NCBI GenBank assembly: GCA_016748015.1
Contig: JAAOMT010000762.1
Location: forward strand, 62,001 to 126,000
DNA length: 64,000 nt
Reading direction: 5' to 3'
DNA from: Geosiphon pyriformis
Lineage: Eukaryota; Glomeromycota; Glomeromycetes; Archaeosporales; Geosiphonaceae
Numbering within the stretch: the first letter of the stretch is position 1; each line of letters opens with the position of its first letter. The position numbers and the translations under genes were made by a program. Positions 33,084 to 44,974 of this stretch are shown piece by piece. Under the pieces are notes generated by a model that made no database searches, had not been told where the DNA came from, and was given only the letters and a program-made list of their open reading frames with translations.

Positions 33084-34033
33084 CATGAAATTATTGTTAT
33101 AATTCTCATCATTAATTAACATATATTATCATTTCAAATTATCACTTATTACATTAGCAAAATGTCCAAAATTGTTATTTAATTAATAACCCAATTTGTA
33201 TATGACACAAATGTAATCTAATTGCGATGATCAATCATGCAATACCCCAAACTATATAACATTTAAAAAGTTCACCGAAATTTGTAGAAATTTGCCAAAA
33301 TAATTGATAGTTCACTGAAATATCTAATAGTTTGCAGAAATAACTTGTAGTTCACCAAAATGTATCTTTAGTTCAGTGAAATTGTAGAAAATAGCAAAGT
33401 TCGAGTTCATAGAATAGTGTTATGACAAGTTGTATAAAAGAAGAGTGTCTCTCTTCGAGAAAATGTATCTTACTTCAGATTTAATAATTAGAATCATTCT
33501 TTACCTACAAAAACAAAATAAATATCAAATAATTTGAAAAATCAAATCCTTAATTATTTTCTCTTTTAAAATTAACCAATTCTTACTAAACAGTTTTGAA
33601 ATTGATTAGCTACCAATTTCAATAAAACTGTTAGTGACTCCAGGCCTGGATAGAAAACGTTTCCCTTGACAGAATTCTATTTCTTTTACATTTCTTTTAT
33701 TTTTCTTTTATTTTCTTATTATAATTATTAGGGTAGCCTACAGACGAGATTCCTATAGAAGAGTTGACTTTCACAGCAAAGTAACTACACATTTTAGTGA
33801 GCTTCCAGATGAGCAATTCCTGAGAAAAAGTTGACGTTTACTACAATGTAACTACATAAAGTAACTGGTAAGAAATTGGTTATTCTATTTATAAGCCCAG
33901 CAGTTCAAATTATAGGAGATAATTTGAAGATAAATTCAGTTACTGGAGGTTTAACCACATCCAGAAAATGTGAATTCACAGCAAACAGGCATCAACAACA
34001 TTTAAGAAAAGAGACCAAAAACCTCTGGTAACA
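33052..34033 (+). repeat. 3' LTR of element E
   Basis: 982 bp, TGTTACCAGACG ... CTCTGGTAACA. Six-unit array at 33271-33381. Confidence 0.92.
33271..33381 (+). repeat. Phased TTCACCGAAA-type array, 6 units
   Basis: Cores start at 33271, 33291, 33311, 33331, 33351 and 33372. Confidence 0.82.
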
Positions 34034-34095
34034 CCAGTTAAGATAATTTCTTCTTGAATTGTTGAGTATCTATATAATGTTAAAGTTGTTGATAT
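34034..34095 (-). pseudogene. 62-nt piece of element D integrase between insertions E and I
   Basis: Homologous to the start of E integrase (MNIQKYQQL-HYIDT across the I insertion). The D-like element K has the equivalent stretch without either insertion (63181-63251). Confidence 0.7.
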
Positions 34096-34761
34096 TATTA
34101 CGGGTTGGAGTAACAGGCTAACGGATAGCAAGAAAGAACAGAATTGTAGAGTGATGAAAATAATCAAAGGGGAATTCAACTTTAAAGAGCAAATTAAATG
34201 AGTATGGATTCAATGTATGAGATCAGTCTCATAAAAATATCTCAGTTGCTATTCTTTTTAAAGGTAACTAGGGAATCTAAAGGTAGAGGAATAATCCGTA
34301 CTGTCAACAATTGATCACTACTGGTATAATTTTATGCCTCACATCAGCACTCTTAGAATTCAATATCAGGTATCAACTTGTGCTTTTCAGTCACATTTAT
34401 TCAAATAATCTTCAAATGCTACAATTATATATGTCAGAAAAAGGCCAACAAGTAATTTTTTATCTTTAAGATGTTTAGATACTTGAAGATAGGGAAAGGG
34501 AAATTAGTGATAAGAGAAGGATTGAGATAAAAGTTGTTATTTTATTTATTTTTGATTATTCAGATGCTTGTTATTACATGCTTTTCTACAGCTAAGAGAT
34601 TTATTGCTTATATAGCTATCAAAAATGGTCAATGATTAGGTCAATGATCAGGTTATTGATCAGGTTAATGATCACTTTTTAAAAATAGGGTGGCTAATTA
34701 TATGATATCAGTGGCTAATACATGTAATAACTAATAAAAACTATGAGTTTCAACTGTAACA
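34096..34761 (-). repeat. 3' LTR of element I
   Basis: 666 bp. The outer TG is TA (TATTACGGG). Array 34627-34674 has four 12-bp units, 48 bp fewer than B, which explains the length. Confidence 0.9.
34627..34674. repeat. 12-bp minisatellite, 4 units (element I 3' LTR)
   Basis: GGTCAATGATTA and three variants. Confidence 0.82.
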
Positions 34762-35483
34762 TCATCCTTTCTAAAGTGATTGAGCTCCAGCGAAATCAAA
34801 CTATTTATAGTGTAATCTATTTGAAAGGTTTTATCTAACTCAAAACTAACTAGTTTGTTGAAGTTTTTTGTGGATAAGATATATAAAACTTGAGGCGAAA
34901 TGAGCTTTGTGTTCAAAAGACCAAATCTTTGTATAAGAGTTTTGGCTCTTCTTGCAATGGTCAAAACTCTTGGAACATCTAATCATACAATGTCCAAAAT
35001 TTCCACTTGTATCTCAGAAGTTGTTTTCTTCATGAGCTTCATGTCTTTTATAATTTCACTGAGGTGACCATAGAGTTTTAGTTGTTTTTCATATGACAAG
35101 TTTTTGTCTATGAACAAGATTTCTTTAATTGTTTTTTTAATTGTGATGGAAGATACAAGTATTGCTGCTGTTATATTTTCCAGCAAATACTTATCCATTT
35201 TGCTACCAATTCTTTTTCTTCTGGTAGTTGTTTTCTTTGGTCTGATAACAGTATGTGTTCCACTGTTGTCAGTTATTGTAGTTTGTTTTCCAATAGTCAG
35301 AGTAGCATTTGAATAGTTTTTAATCCAATATTCATAAAGAGTATAGAAAGCATTTTAAATGTTTTGATCCAGAAAATAATTGTTCATGTCAATTAAAGAT
35401 ACTTCTGTTTTGGGAGTGGTGCATTTATTTATATCTAATTTTTGCTGATTATTTGGGTCAGTATTACCACAGCAGGTAACCAA
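34731..35483 (-). pseudogene. ORF3 of element I
   Basis: Open in frame from a TTG at 35483 (VTCCGNTDPNNQQKL, conserved with B) through MNNYFLDQNI, TTRRKRIGSKMDKYLLENITAAIL and RRAKTLIQRFGLLNTKL, ending VETHSFY* 31 nt inside the LTR. Two stops, near 35355 and 34980. The upstream conserved segment overlaps the integrase end in the -1 frame, as in B. Confidence 0.72.
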
Positions 35484-36748
35484 TCAGATCGTTTGTGATA
35501 TTTCTTGAGTTATGTGCCATGAACAGGTCAATCATTAAAGATTGTTCTGGATTGATCTTGAAGAATATAAAAACCATTGTTCAAAACTTTGTTGACTATA
35601 AAGGGTTCTTTCTACCAGCTAGAGAATTTATCACCATAGACATTGTCTCTGTCTGAGCGGTATTCCAAAACCAAGTCATCAATGCTTAAGAAAAGTGTTT
35701 TATAGGTTTTCTTTTTCTTAAGCTTCTCTTGGAACTGTTTTATCTTTTCAAAGACAATTATCTGTGTCTCTATCAATGAGTCAAGAATGGTACCAAGTTT
35801 TCTTTGCAAAATGTCTTTGTAATTCCCTATTGTAATTTCTTCAAAGGGTATTGTCTCAATATCAGTTTTTATTAGTAGTGTTGCCATTCGTTCATAGAGC
35901 AGGTAAAAGGGTTTATAACTTGTTATGTTATGATTTACAGTCCTATAAGCAAACAAAGCTGAAGACAGTACTTTGTCCTATAAGTTTGTTTCTTCACTTG
36001 TTTTGGCTAAGGTTTCACACAGTGTTCTATTGAAACATTTCACTAAGCCATTTGTTTAAGGGTGATAAGGGGAGAAAAGTTTGTGACATATTCCCATTTT
36101 TTTACAAAGTTCTTCAACCAGTGTACTGAGAAAAGCTTTTTTTCTATCAGATAAAAGTTCTTTGGGGCAGCCATGGTGACAAATGATATCTTCATAAATG
36201 AAATTAGCAATGGAAACTGCTGTTTAATCTGGGGTGGCTCTTGTTTCTACTCACTTTGTAAGATAGTCAGTGGCTGTGATAATGTATCTGTTGCCATCAG
36301 GAGTTACTGTTAATGGTTCAACAACATCTATACCAATTTTGTTAAAGGGTTGGCCAACAGAGATTGGATAGATGTCTTCTTTGCAATTGGGTTTTCTTCT
36401 TCTTTGGCAGGTATCACAGGTTTTGATATACTTAGCAATGTTTTTTCCCAAAGTAGGCCAATAATAGTGAGCTAGAGTTTTCTGAATTGTTTTTGTTTTT
36501 CCAAAGTGTCCAGCTAATGGATCAGTGTACATATTGTAGATCACAATTTCTTTTTCTTCAAATCTTATGACTCTCTGGGGGTGGTCAGAATTTTTTCTAT
36601 TTCTTTTGTATAATTGGTTCTGGTGGATCAAATAAAAATTTGATTGTTTGCGCAAATGTTTTTTTTGCTGTCGAGTGTATTCCAGTAGGTATTGTCTTTT
36701 ACCCAAAAATTCCATTAAGACAGAGTAGTTGTCCAAGTCCATTATCAT
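35435..36748 (-). pseudogene. Integrase of element I
   Basis: ATG at 36748, 58 nt after the RNase H stop and in the +1 frame. HHCC motif (MYTDPLAGHFGK ... CDTCQRR), core IGIDVVEPL with the first Asp, ELLSD with the second, then a damaged region (Trp to TAG near 36056, a TAA at about 35982). It ends at TAG 35435-35437. The C-terminal GPY/F-like segment is at 35620-35720. Confidence 0.86.
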
Positions 36749-36806
36749 GTTTGGTTGTAAGAGAATTACTAATAATTAGGTTAGTTTGGTTTGAGAGGTT
36801 GTACTG

Positions 36807-38400
36807 TTACTTGGTAGTAAGTCTGGAGAAAGCATCAGCATTTTGATGATTAGCTCCTTTATGGTATTGAATATCATAGTCGAATTCATCCAAGTGGAGT
36901 ATTCAGCAGGCTATCTATTTATGTTCTAGCCTTTTCTTGTTGTGCAGCCAAACCAAAGCTTGGTAATCTGTTATCACCAAAAACTTTACACCAAGAAGAT
37001 ACTTATCCCAGTAGCTGGTAACCCAAATTACTGCTAAGCATTCCTGCTCAGTAATTGAATAGTTTTTTTCTGCTGGTGTAAGGGTTCTACTGGCATAGAC
37101 TATTGCATGTTTCCTGCCATCTTCATCTTTTTGTGAGAGAACAGCACCAAGTCCATAGCCAGATGCATCAGTGTAAAGGATAAAAAATTGATCCAGATCA
37201 GATTGCTTGAGAATAGGTTCTGTAACCAATTTTTCTTTGAGGGTTTTAAATGCTTTCTGCTGATGTGTGTCCCAATAGTAGTTGACATTTTTTCTGAGTA
37301 GCTGATTGAGTGGAGAGGCAATTTTGAAGAAATTTTTAACAAATTTGCAATAATAAGAGACCAAACCAAGGAAAAAACGTAACTCATAAACATTTATTGG
37401 TTGTCTTATGTTCTAAACTTTTTCCACTTTGGCTGGATCAGGGAAGATTCCATCTTTTGTAATAAGATGGCCAAGGAATTGGGTGGATTGTCTTCCAAAG
37501 AAAGATTTGATTGGGTTGATCTTGAGACCTGCATTTCTGAAAAAATCAAAAATCTTTTGCAAATGTTCAAGATATTCATCCCAGGTTTTTGAGTACACCA
37601 TTATATCGTTCAAATAGACCAGAACAAAATTTTCTGTTACTGATTCAAATACTTTATCCATTAAGTGTTGAAAGGTGGAAGGAGCATTGGTGAGACCAAA
37701 AGACATGACTGTAAATTCATAGATGCCATACTTGGTTATGAAGGCAGTTTTTTTCTGACTTTCTGGATCTATCTCTATTTGCCAAAATTCAGTAGTTAGA
37801 TCAATGGTTGAAAAAAAAGCAGCACCCTTGAATTGATCTAGCATTGCATTAATTTTGGGAAGTAGGTACATGTCTTTTTTAATAATGGCATTTAATTAGC
37901 AATAATTGACACAGAAGCACAGGGTTCCACTTTTCTTGAATACCACTACAACTAGAAAAGCCCATTTACTCTTGGTTTCTTGTATGAATCCAAGATCTTT
38001 CATTCATTTTATTTCTTTTTTGATGAACTCATCATTGTGGTGATTGGATTGATATGGCTTTAGATAGATGGGGCGAGTTTCTCTGGTTGTAATAGTGTGT
38101 TGTATTACATAAGTTTGTCTAGGGATATCATCTTCTTTTGAGATAACTGGGCTGTTTCTAGCCAACAGATTTTCAATGTCTATTTTTCTTTCTTCTGAAG
38201 AGAGTTTTCTTTGTTCTACAACTAATGGTTGGATCTTAAGTGGTTCATTTTCAAAGAACTTTTGGACTTTTTTCAATTTTTTTTTAGGTATCAAACTGAT
38301 TGGTTTCCAATCTTTGTAATAGATCAGGCATAATTTGCATTCATCACTTGGAGAATACAAGAGTTGGTTGCACCAGCACTGAGCACAAAGACCATGCCAC
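36807..38400 (-). pseudogene. RT-RNase H and Cys region of element I
   Basis: Cys stretch CAQC ... CKLCLIYYKDWKPISL, then RT (FKGAAFFSTIDLTTEFWQIE, LTNAPSTFQHL, VLVYLNDIMVYS) and RNase H (LYTDASGYGLGAVL, TEQECLAVIWVTSYWDKYL, LVITDYQALVWLHNKKRL). The YLDD box reads YLND. A Gln to TAG-type stop near 37416 and a break at 37875-38000 interrupt it. It ends LTTK* at 36807-36809. Confidence 0.86.
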
Positions 38401-39500
38401 CAATAATAATACTTGGCTTTCTTGCCAGGTTTTTGGTCAAAGATTCTTCTAAGGATATCATAGTAGGGCCAGCAGATCAGCTTGCCGTTTACAATAATTC
38501 CCTCTCTATCAGCTTTAATATTGTCTAGTGGCTTGTCATTGCTGGTGAAGGTGGTGTAGGCAAGTTCAGCAGTTTCTTCTTGTTCTTCTTGTTCATCTTC
38601 TTTATCACTCTCTTTATTATCTGATTCCTTGGATTGCTCATTTTTTTGATTTTGTTTGGTTGCTGGAGAAGTTGTTCAATGACAACATTTAACTACAATA
38701 AGTTTTTCATCACATCTTATGGTTAGTTCACAAAGTTTATAGTTGAATAAGGCTTTTGCTTTCTTAAGCCATTCATTGCCAACAATAATGGTGTATTCTT
38801 TAGCTTTAGAAACTTCCATGTCAGTTTCAATACTGATGCCATTAATATGGACAGGAATAGCTTTGGCAATACCCAGACCTTTCTTCTTGTCACCATGTAC
38901 ATTGGTCATTGATTGGGTGGAAGGCTCATCAATTTTTCTGCCAATTGCTTCAAGGAAGTGTTTGGCAATTACACTAACAAATGATTCACTGTTTAGGATC
39001 AAGTCAATGAAGTAACCAGCCACTTGTGCTTTGCAAATTAGAGGAGTGACATTGCTGTTGTTAGCAAGTTCAGCTTGGTGAGGGCATTTATTGGTCTTTG
39101 GTGTTTTCTTCTTGGGGATTAGAGATTTGCAGAGATCTTTTCTGAACTGTGGATGGATTATTAACTGGCCAAAGGTAATGTGTACTGGGGTTTCCATGAG
39201 ATTTTTGACAACAGAATAGGGTCCAGATTTTTGTACAATTTCTGGGAGTTCTAATTTTGAAGGGTTCTTAAAAACTTTGGTTTTTGGTGGCTCATTGTTA
39301 TTAGCAGTGAAAGTTAAGGCTTTGTTGGGATCTAGAACGAAATCAACCTTGGCTTTCTTCTTTTTTCTGGTTGATTCAGAAGTGTTGATTGTTAATTCAT
39401 CCATGTCATAGTCATCATCAGTTAAGTTAAAAGTAAAAAAGAGATTTTCTTCTGGTTGGCTTGTACTCTCACCATTTTGAAGTGTGCCTACCAGTTTAAA
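38401..39500 (-). pseudogene. Pol N-terminus and protease of element I
   Basis: MDELTINTSESTRKKKK, then protease LILNSESFVSVIAKHFLEAIGRKID with N-S-E instead of D-S-G, GNEWLKKAKALFNY, and an acidic linker leading to CWPYYDILRRI-like sequence. In the -1 frame relative to gag. A stop near 38674 follows the protease. Confidence 0.8.
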
Positions 39501-41020
39501 GACTGATAGACTGTGGCTTCAACTAGAGAATCCTCTCCAAAGAAATTAATGTTGGCATGGTTGGGTCTTTGATTGGAAGCATTATTGTTGATGGGTCTAT
39601 TGTTTTGATTATCATTATTTCTGGAGACTGGAGGAGGTAAAGGAGAATTGTTGCAATCTCTTGAGAAATGTCCAGTTAATCCATATCTATAACATACAGG
39701 AGAACCACAATTTTGCTGTCTTTGATAAGGAGGTTGCTGGAGCTAATTAAAACGTGGTTCATATCTGGATCTTTGTGGTTGTTGGTTATCTCTAACTGCT
39801 TGTGCCAAAGGTTTTAATAACTGAGCAAGATTGGCTGTGAGTCTATCAATTAATTGTTCATTTGGATCTTGAGTTTGGACAGCAAAAGAAACAGCAGCCA
39901 TTTGAGGGGTAGAAGCCATGACAGGAGCAAGAGCAAAAACTGGAAGTGTAGATCCCAAATGTATTCTTTGGTTGTCTTCAATTTGTTGGGCAAGTTCAAT
40001 GGCCATGTTCATTGTAGGATTGTTTTTTAGGGCCAAGAGAGGCCAAAGAGCATAAGATAAATTGGTTCTCAATTCTTTTGTGAAGGAATAAATTTTTTGC
40101 TCTTCTGTCCAATTTCTTCCAGAGTCTACACACTTGATTAACTTTCTGATTGCTTTAGCATATTCAGTTACAATTTTACCAGGGCCTTGAGTTCTTCTTT
40201 TTAATTTCATGCACCACTTGGATATCAAGATTGGGGTTCTGAACTTGTTTTCAAACCAGGTTGTAAAAGAAGTGTTGTTTTCTCTAGCATTTACTGGCAT
40301 CCACCTAATGATTCTTTGATGGGCATTAGCATCAGTTTTCTGTGAGAACCAGATAGCAGGAGAGCCTTGAAACTTGTACTCATCATTGTATTAGTTGGCT
40401 GTAGCAGCTTTTTCAAAGTCATCTAACCATTCAATTGGATCTTGTGCATTGCCTCTGAATAATGGTAGTGGGGTGTTGTTTCTTCATCCCAAAGCAGTTT
40501 GTATGCCTTGGAGGGTGGCCAGGATGTTTATTTGTATTGGATCTTAGGCCATTGGTTCAGGAGTTACTGTTTGTGTGGAGTGCTCTGATTCACTTAAGAA
40601 GAGATCAAAAATAGAGGCTGTTTGGTAGCTTTCTTCTTCTGTTTCAAGGGGAGTTACTGTTGATTAATGGGCAGCAATTCAAATGTGGATTTAATGATTC
40701 AGATATTCGAAATCAGGAGGCTGTTGTTCAAAGGTTGTAGAATATAAGAGCTGATTGATACTGTTGTTTTTTTCTTCAAAGTTGTCTTCAAAATAAGCTT
40801 GATCAAAGTAATAGGTTGTATAAGTTGTGTAGATTTCAGCTGAATGTTTATTCAGGAACCAGTTCCAAAAGTCTTGGAATTGTCTGCTGGATTGTTCTTC
40901 AATGGAAAAGCAGATCAAACAGAAGAGCAGAAGATTAAGTTCAATGAAATCTAGGTCGTTTCTGTTGTATGCTGCAAAGTGTTCTTCTGATTGCTGTGGC
41001 AGATATAAGTAATCACTTAT
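39488..41020 (-). pseudogene. gag of element I
   Basis: The start codon is ATA (41018-41020) where B has ATG. The capsid part is open for 185 codons (40300-39743), including WCMKLKRRTQGPGKIVTEYA and EEQKIYSFTKELRTNL. The knuckle region CYRYGLTGHFSRDCNN at about 39650 has lost the second Cys. Other stops near 40551 and 40393. It ends SLNW* after the slippery site. Confidence 0.82.
39494..39500 (-). promoter_or_regulatory. -1 frameshift heptamer T TTA AAC (element I)
   Basis: In phase with gag (QSLN), followed by TGG and TAG at 39488-39490. Identical to the site in B at 10022-10028. Confidence 0.78.
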
Positions 41021-41072
41021 ACAATGAGGGAATAAGTGAATTTTGACAACCTCATAGAGAACACTACTTTTA

Positions 41073-41736
41073 TGTTATGGGTTAGAATAACAAGCTAACG
41101 GATAGCAAGGAAAAACAGGATTGTAGGGTAATAGAAATAATCAAAGGAAATTCAACTTTAAAGAGCAAATTGAATGAGTATGGATTCAATGTGCAAGATC
41201 AGTCTTATAAAATATCTCAATCATTATTCTTTTCAAAGGTAACTGGGGAATTTGAAGGTAGAGAGATAGTTTGTACTGTCAACAATTGATTATTACTGGT
41301 ATAATTCTATGCCTCACTTCAGTACTTTTAGAATTTAATATCAGGTATTAACTTGTGCTTTTCAGTTATGTTTATTCAAATAATCTTCAAATGCTACAAT
41401 TATATACATCAGGAAAAGGTCAACAAGTAATCTTTTATCTTTAAGATGTTCAAATACTTGAAGGTAGGGAAAGAGAAATTAGCAATAAAAGAAGGATTGA
41501 GATGAAAGTTGTTATTTTATTTATTCTTGATTATTCAGATGTTTGTTATTACATACTTTTCTACAGCTAAGAGATTCATTATTTATATAGCTATCAAAAA
41601 TGATCAATGATCAGGTCAATGATCAGGTTATTGATCAGGTCAATGATCACTATTTAAAAATAGGGTGGCTAATTATATAACATTAGTGGCTAATACATGT
41701 GATAATTAATAAAAACTATAAGTTTCAATCATAACA
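41073..41736 (-). repeat. 5' LTR of element I
   Basis: 664 bp, TGTTATGGG ... CATAACA, four 12-bp units at 41602-41649, the same number as the partner. Confidence 0.92.
41602..41649. repeat. 12-bp minisatellite, 4 units (element I 5' LTR)
   Basis: GATCAATGATCA followed by three GGT-type units. Confidence 0.82.
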
Positions 41737-41754
41737 ATATTTTTGTATGTTCAT
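41737..41754 (-). pseudogene. First codons of element D integrase
   Basis: ATG at 41752-41754 (MNIQKY), 76 nt after the RNase H stop and in the +1 frame. The reading frame is cut at ATAT by element I and resumes at 34095. Confidence 0.75.
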
Positions 41755-41830
41755 CTTTTGTTATATTTTTATGAGTATTGTTTTGGTTTTGTTATATTTT
41801 TGGGTTAAAATGTTCTTAAATTTGTCTTAT

Positions 41831-43060
41831 TCATGACAAACTGTCGGCATTTCCATTGTTTTTTCCCTTTTTATAATGTATGATATAAGTATATGGTGAA
41901 AGTGCCATTTTCTATCTTGACTGTCTTCTGTCTCCAAATTTTTGTTTTTGGAGTGATGTTAATCTTTTGTGATCTGTAAACACCTCAAACTTTTGGCTCA
42001 AGTATTTTTTCCATTTCATAACTGCCCAATAAATTGCTAAATGTTCTAATTCTGGTATTTCATAGTTCTTTTTTGCTGAAGTTAAACCTTGGCTGGCATA
42101 TGCAACTGGATGTTCTCTTCCATCCAATTTTTTCTGAGATAGTACTGCTCCTAATGCTTAACCTGATGCATCAGTGGTGATAATAAATGGTTTATTATGA
42201 TCTAGATAGATCAATACTGGAGCTTGAATAAGCTTTCTTCTTAAGATGTCAAATACTTCTTGCTGGGTTTCAGTCTATTCATACTTTGCATTTTTGGTTT
42301 GAAGATCATTGAGTGGTTGTGCTATCTTTGAAAAGTTCTTTATGAAGCATCTATAATAGCTCACAAATCCCAAGAATGATTTCAGCTCGGTTACGTTGGT
42401 TGGTATTGGAAAGTTTTTTACTATCTCTATTTTCTCTGAATCTGTTTTTATGCCATCTTTGCTAACTATGTGTCCCAAGAATTTTAGTTCTGTTTTGCCG
42501 AAAAAACACTTTATTGCATTCAATTTTAATCCTGCTTGTTGTAATCTTTTGAACACTTGTTGAAAATGATGTAGATGATTATCAAATGTTTTTGAGAACA
42601 CATTGGTGTCATCTAAGTATACAACTACTGATTTTCACAATAAGTTGGTATACACAATTTTCATTAGCTGTTGGAATGTAGCTGGAGCATTGGTTAAGCC
42701 AAATGGCATAACTTCAAACTCAAAGTTTCCCTCTCTTGTGGTGAATGCCATTTTTTCTTTGTTGGCTGGATCCATGACTACTTGCTAATAACTACTATCT
42801 AAGTCTAACATTGAGAATCATTTGTTTCCACTGAAAGTGTTGAATAGTTTTTGTATCCGGAGAGTTGGATAGCTGTTTTCATGAGTTATATCATTGAGTT
42901 TCTTGTAGTTTACACAAAATCAGATTTTTCTATTCTTCTTATGGACGAGTACTACTGGTAACAATTATAGGCTCATTGATGACTGAATTAACCTGTTGTC
43001 AAGCATTTGGTTGATCTCTTGACAGATGATTTTATGGCTGACTGGTGGTACCCTGTATGT
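41831..43060 (-). pseudogene. RT-RNase H of element D
   Basis: RT motifs: [41 protein letters not shown] (YLDD intact), CFFGKTELKFLGHIVSKDGIK. RNase H: TTDASG, AVLSQKKLDGREHPVAYASQ, FEVFTDHKRLTSL, ending GNADSLS* at 41831-41833. Stops near 42956, 42837, 42787, 42273 and 42160 are mostly Trp or Gln codons. A frameshift-free core 42601-42275 remains. Confidence 0.87.
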
Positions 43061-44713
43061 TCACTGTTTAATTGGTATTGCATCTCCAGTCTTGATCTGA
43101 TGCTGGATAATATCAGTTCTGCCAAATTTGTTTTTACTGGCAAAAATGTCATTGAAATTATTGAGTAACATCTTTAGTTGCATCTGTTGAAGTATGTCTA
43201 GATTTCCCATGTTCATCTGTTCCAATTGTTTTGGTTGTAACAAATAATATTTGTTTTGTTCGTAGATGATTTGTGATGTAATGTCCACATATCCACAAAG
43301 CTGTGGAAAATTTGGAATGCTGCTTGGTGCTTGATCTTCAATTTCCATGGTTAAATATCCAAAAGTGGTTCCTTCCGGTATCTCTACAACATTTCCAGTG
43401 TTGTTGTAGATGGAAATTTTGATATGGTTATGGCTCTTGGCTGGTATGTGTAGATTAATAAGTCCAATTTCTCCTGATTTACAAAGAGTTGCTTTTGCTT
43501 CAAAAATCTGTTCTTGCTCCTTCTTTCTTTTTTCTATTGTTAACATGTATCGGCTATATGGTAGAATAAAAATTGTTTGACTGGTTGAGATAATTTCTCT
43601 TTGGCCAATAATTTCTTTCTTCATCATATTGACTGGTACATCTATTCTACCCATTGATTCAAATCCTTGTATCCTTTTTGCTGTTATCCCTAATTTTTTC
43701 CTATTTTCTACTGAAACTAACTGAGCTATTTTTACCAGAGACAGAAATATTGCCTGTGTTATTTTTTCATTTGGCTCTATAACATAGGCCTTTTCTAAGT
43801 CATTTTGTAGCATAGCAATGATATTTCCTATATATCCTGTATCAATTATTCTTCCTCTGATGTTTATTTCTTTTTTTGCTAAACTATTTCTAGATGCTAA
43901 TTGAACCATTGTTGTTGCTAGAATTTTCAGTGCTATTTTCAGATTGATGCAAGTGTGCAAATAGGGTTCCAATTTGATGGCGTTCTTTCCTGGATATCTT
44001 AGATCAAATCCTGCATCAGTATCATATGCATGTTCTGGTATGATATCTTTATTATTATTACTGAACCATTTCAGTTTTTGCTCCTTGGTAAGGTCAGGAA
44101 GTGCGATATATTGTTCATAGTTTGAATCTGAGTTTGAATCTGAGTTGGAATCTGAGTTGGAATTATTGTTATTGTTATAGCCATTTTGAATGGAGCTGAA
44201 ACTATTATTTTTGTTATTGTCATTATTGGAGTTTGAATTGGGATTGGAACTCAATTCCAATTCTAATGTACAGCTGTTGATTGGTTCTTCTTCTTCAGGG
44301 ATTGTATAGATCATGCATGGTGGTAGATTGTAGATAAGGTCACAATCATTACAGAATTGAAAATCACATGGAATCAAACAGTGGTCACATAATTGGGTGT
44401 TGATTTCTTCCAAGCATTGCTCTTGCTTTTCTCTCGTGGGTGCTAGATTCTGATAGTGTTCATGAAATTCTTCTGGGCTGTTTTCTAAGTCGATAAAGAC
44501 ATCCAGATTGAGAACCAAAACAATGTCTGTTAGTTTTGGAGGGTTATTCTTGATCTCCAGAATTTCACTGGGCAAAGCACCTTCTACTTTGGCATTGGCC
44601 ATTTGCCAGATCTCATCCTTGTTGTGTGAATAGCTGTCTAGGCAGAATATAGCTTGGTGCCATGCTGCTGTGATGAGCATACTACGACTCACCCAGTCAC
44701 TAATGAGGATCAT
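43061..44713 (-). CDS. dut: Element D pol segment with dUTPase (550-codon open frame)
   Basis: The longest open frame in the window. Residues about 1-110 are a helical linker; a Cys cluster CDHC ... C ... CNDC is near residues 108-125; a Ser/Asn-repeat linker (SNSDSNSDSNSDSN) follows. The dUTPase lies at about 225-370: motif 1 DTDAGFDLRYPG, motif 2 ASRNSLAKKEI, motif 3 GRIIDTGYIGNI, motif 4 EKITQAIFL, motif 5 weak (RIQGFESMGRI). The rest resembles the linker before RT in E and G and ends TGDAIPIKQ. It is part of a larger polyprotein, not a free gene; the first Met is probably internal. Motif 5 loss argues against full activity. Confidence 0.82.
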   Translation of the reverse strand: MILISDWVSRSMLITAAWHQAIFCLDSYSHNKDEIWQMANAKVEGALPSEILEIKNNPPKLTDIVLVLNLDVFIDLENSPEEFHEHYQNLAPTREKQEQCLEEINTQLCDHCLIPCDFQFCNDCDLIYNLPPCMIYTIPEEEEPINSCTLELELSSNPNSNSNNDNNKNNSFSSIQNGYNNNNNSNSDSNSDSNSDSNYEQYIALPDLTKEQKLKWFSNNNKDIIPEHAYDTDAGFDLRYPGKNAIKLEPYLHTCINLKIALKILATTMVQLASRNSLAKKEINIRGRIIDTGYIGNIIAMLQNDLEKAYVIEPNEKITQAIFLSLVKIAQLVSVENRKKLGITAKRIQGFESMGRIDVPVNMMKKEIIGQREIISTSQTIFILPYSRYMLTIEKRKKEQEQIFEAKATLCKSGEIGLINLHIPAKSHNHIKISIYNNTGNVVEIPEGTTFGYLTMEIEDQAPSSIPNFPQLCGYVDITSQIIYEQNKYYLLQPKQLEQMNMGNLDILQQMQLKMLLNNFNDIFASKNKFGRTDIIQHQIKTGDAIPIKQ

Positions 44714-44974
44714 GTATTGGCATGAAGTGTCACATGTTCCTCTTTGACTAGAAATGTTGTTCTACATTCCTTCGTCGAGTAATTATTTACCACAAGTGAG
44801 ACATGGTTCATTGTCCCACTTGCCTTGTCATTTTAAATAGCCATATTGTTCTCTATGGCATGGCTTGCAGTAATAATGGGTTCACATTCAGTGGTCTTTA
44901 TCTGGCACAATTCAGGCTTCCATGAAAGAAAGTTTCTTTCCACAGTCTTTGCATTTTAGTGAGATGTATAGTGG
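44714..44974 (-). pseudogene. Cys clusters of element D, distal part
   Basis: Continues from the protease side across element G: LYISLKCKDCGKKLSF, YYCKPCHREQYGYL, CLTCGK and CDTSCQY, with four or five stops. Matches E and G in order and spacing. Confidence 0.65.

Larger units (their letters stand above)
24183..34033 (+). mobile_element. Ty3/gypsy element E with dUTPase, full length, nested in D
   Basis: 9851 bp. LTRs 24183-25142 and 33052-34033, PBS, gag-protease-Cys-dUTPase-RT-RNase H, integrase and ORF3. It sits in D integrase near the codons for KQKRIKQQSKYF. Flanks are TTGG (24179-24182) and CCAG (34034-34037), so no direct duplication is seen. Most ORFs have stops; the YLDD box is intact. 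Confidence 0.9.
34096..41736 (-). mobile_element. Ty3/gypsy element I (family A), full length, nested in D
   Basis: 7641 bp with LTRs 34096-34761 and 41073-41736. Flanked by a perfect ATAT duplication (34092-34095 and 41737-41740) inside D integrase codon 6 (MNIQKY). Complete family-A gene order; all ORFs are damaged but less so than in C. Confidence 0.92.
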
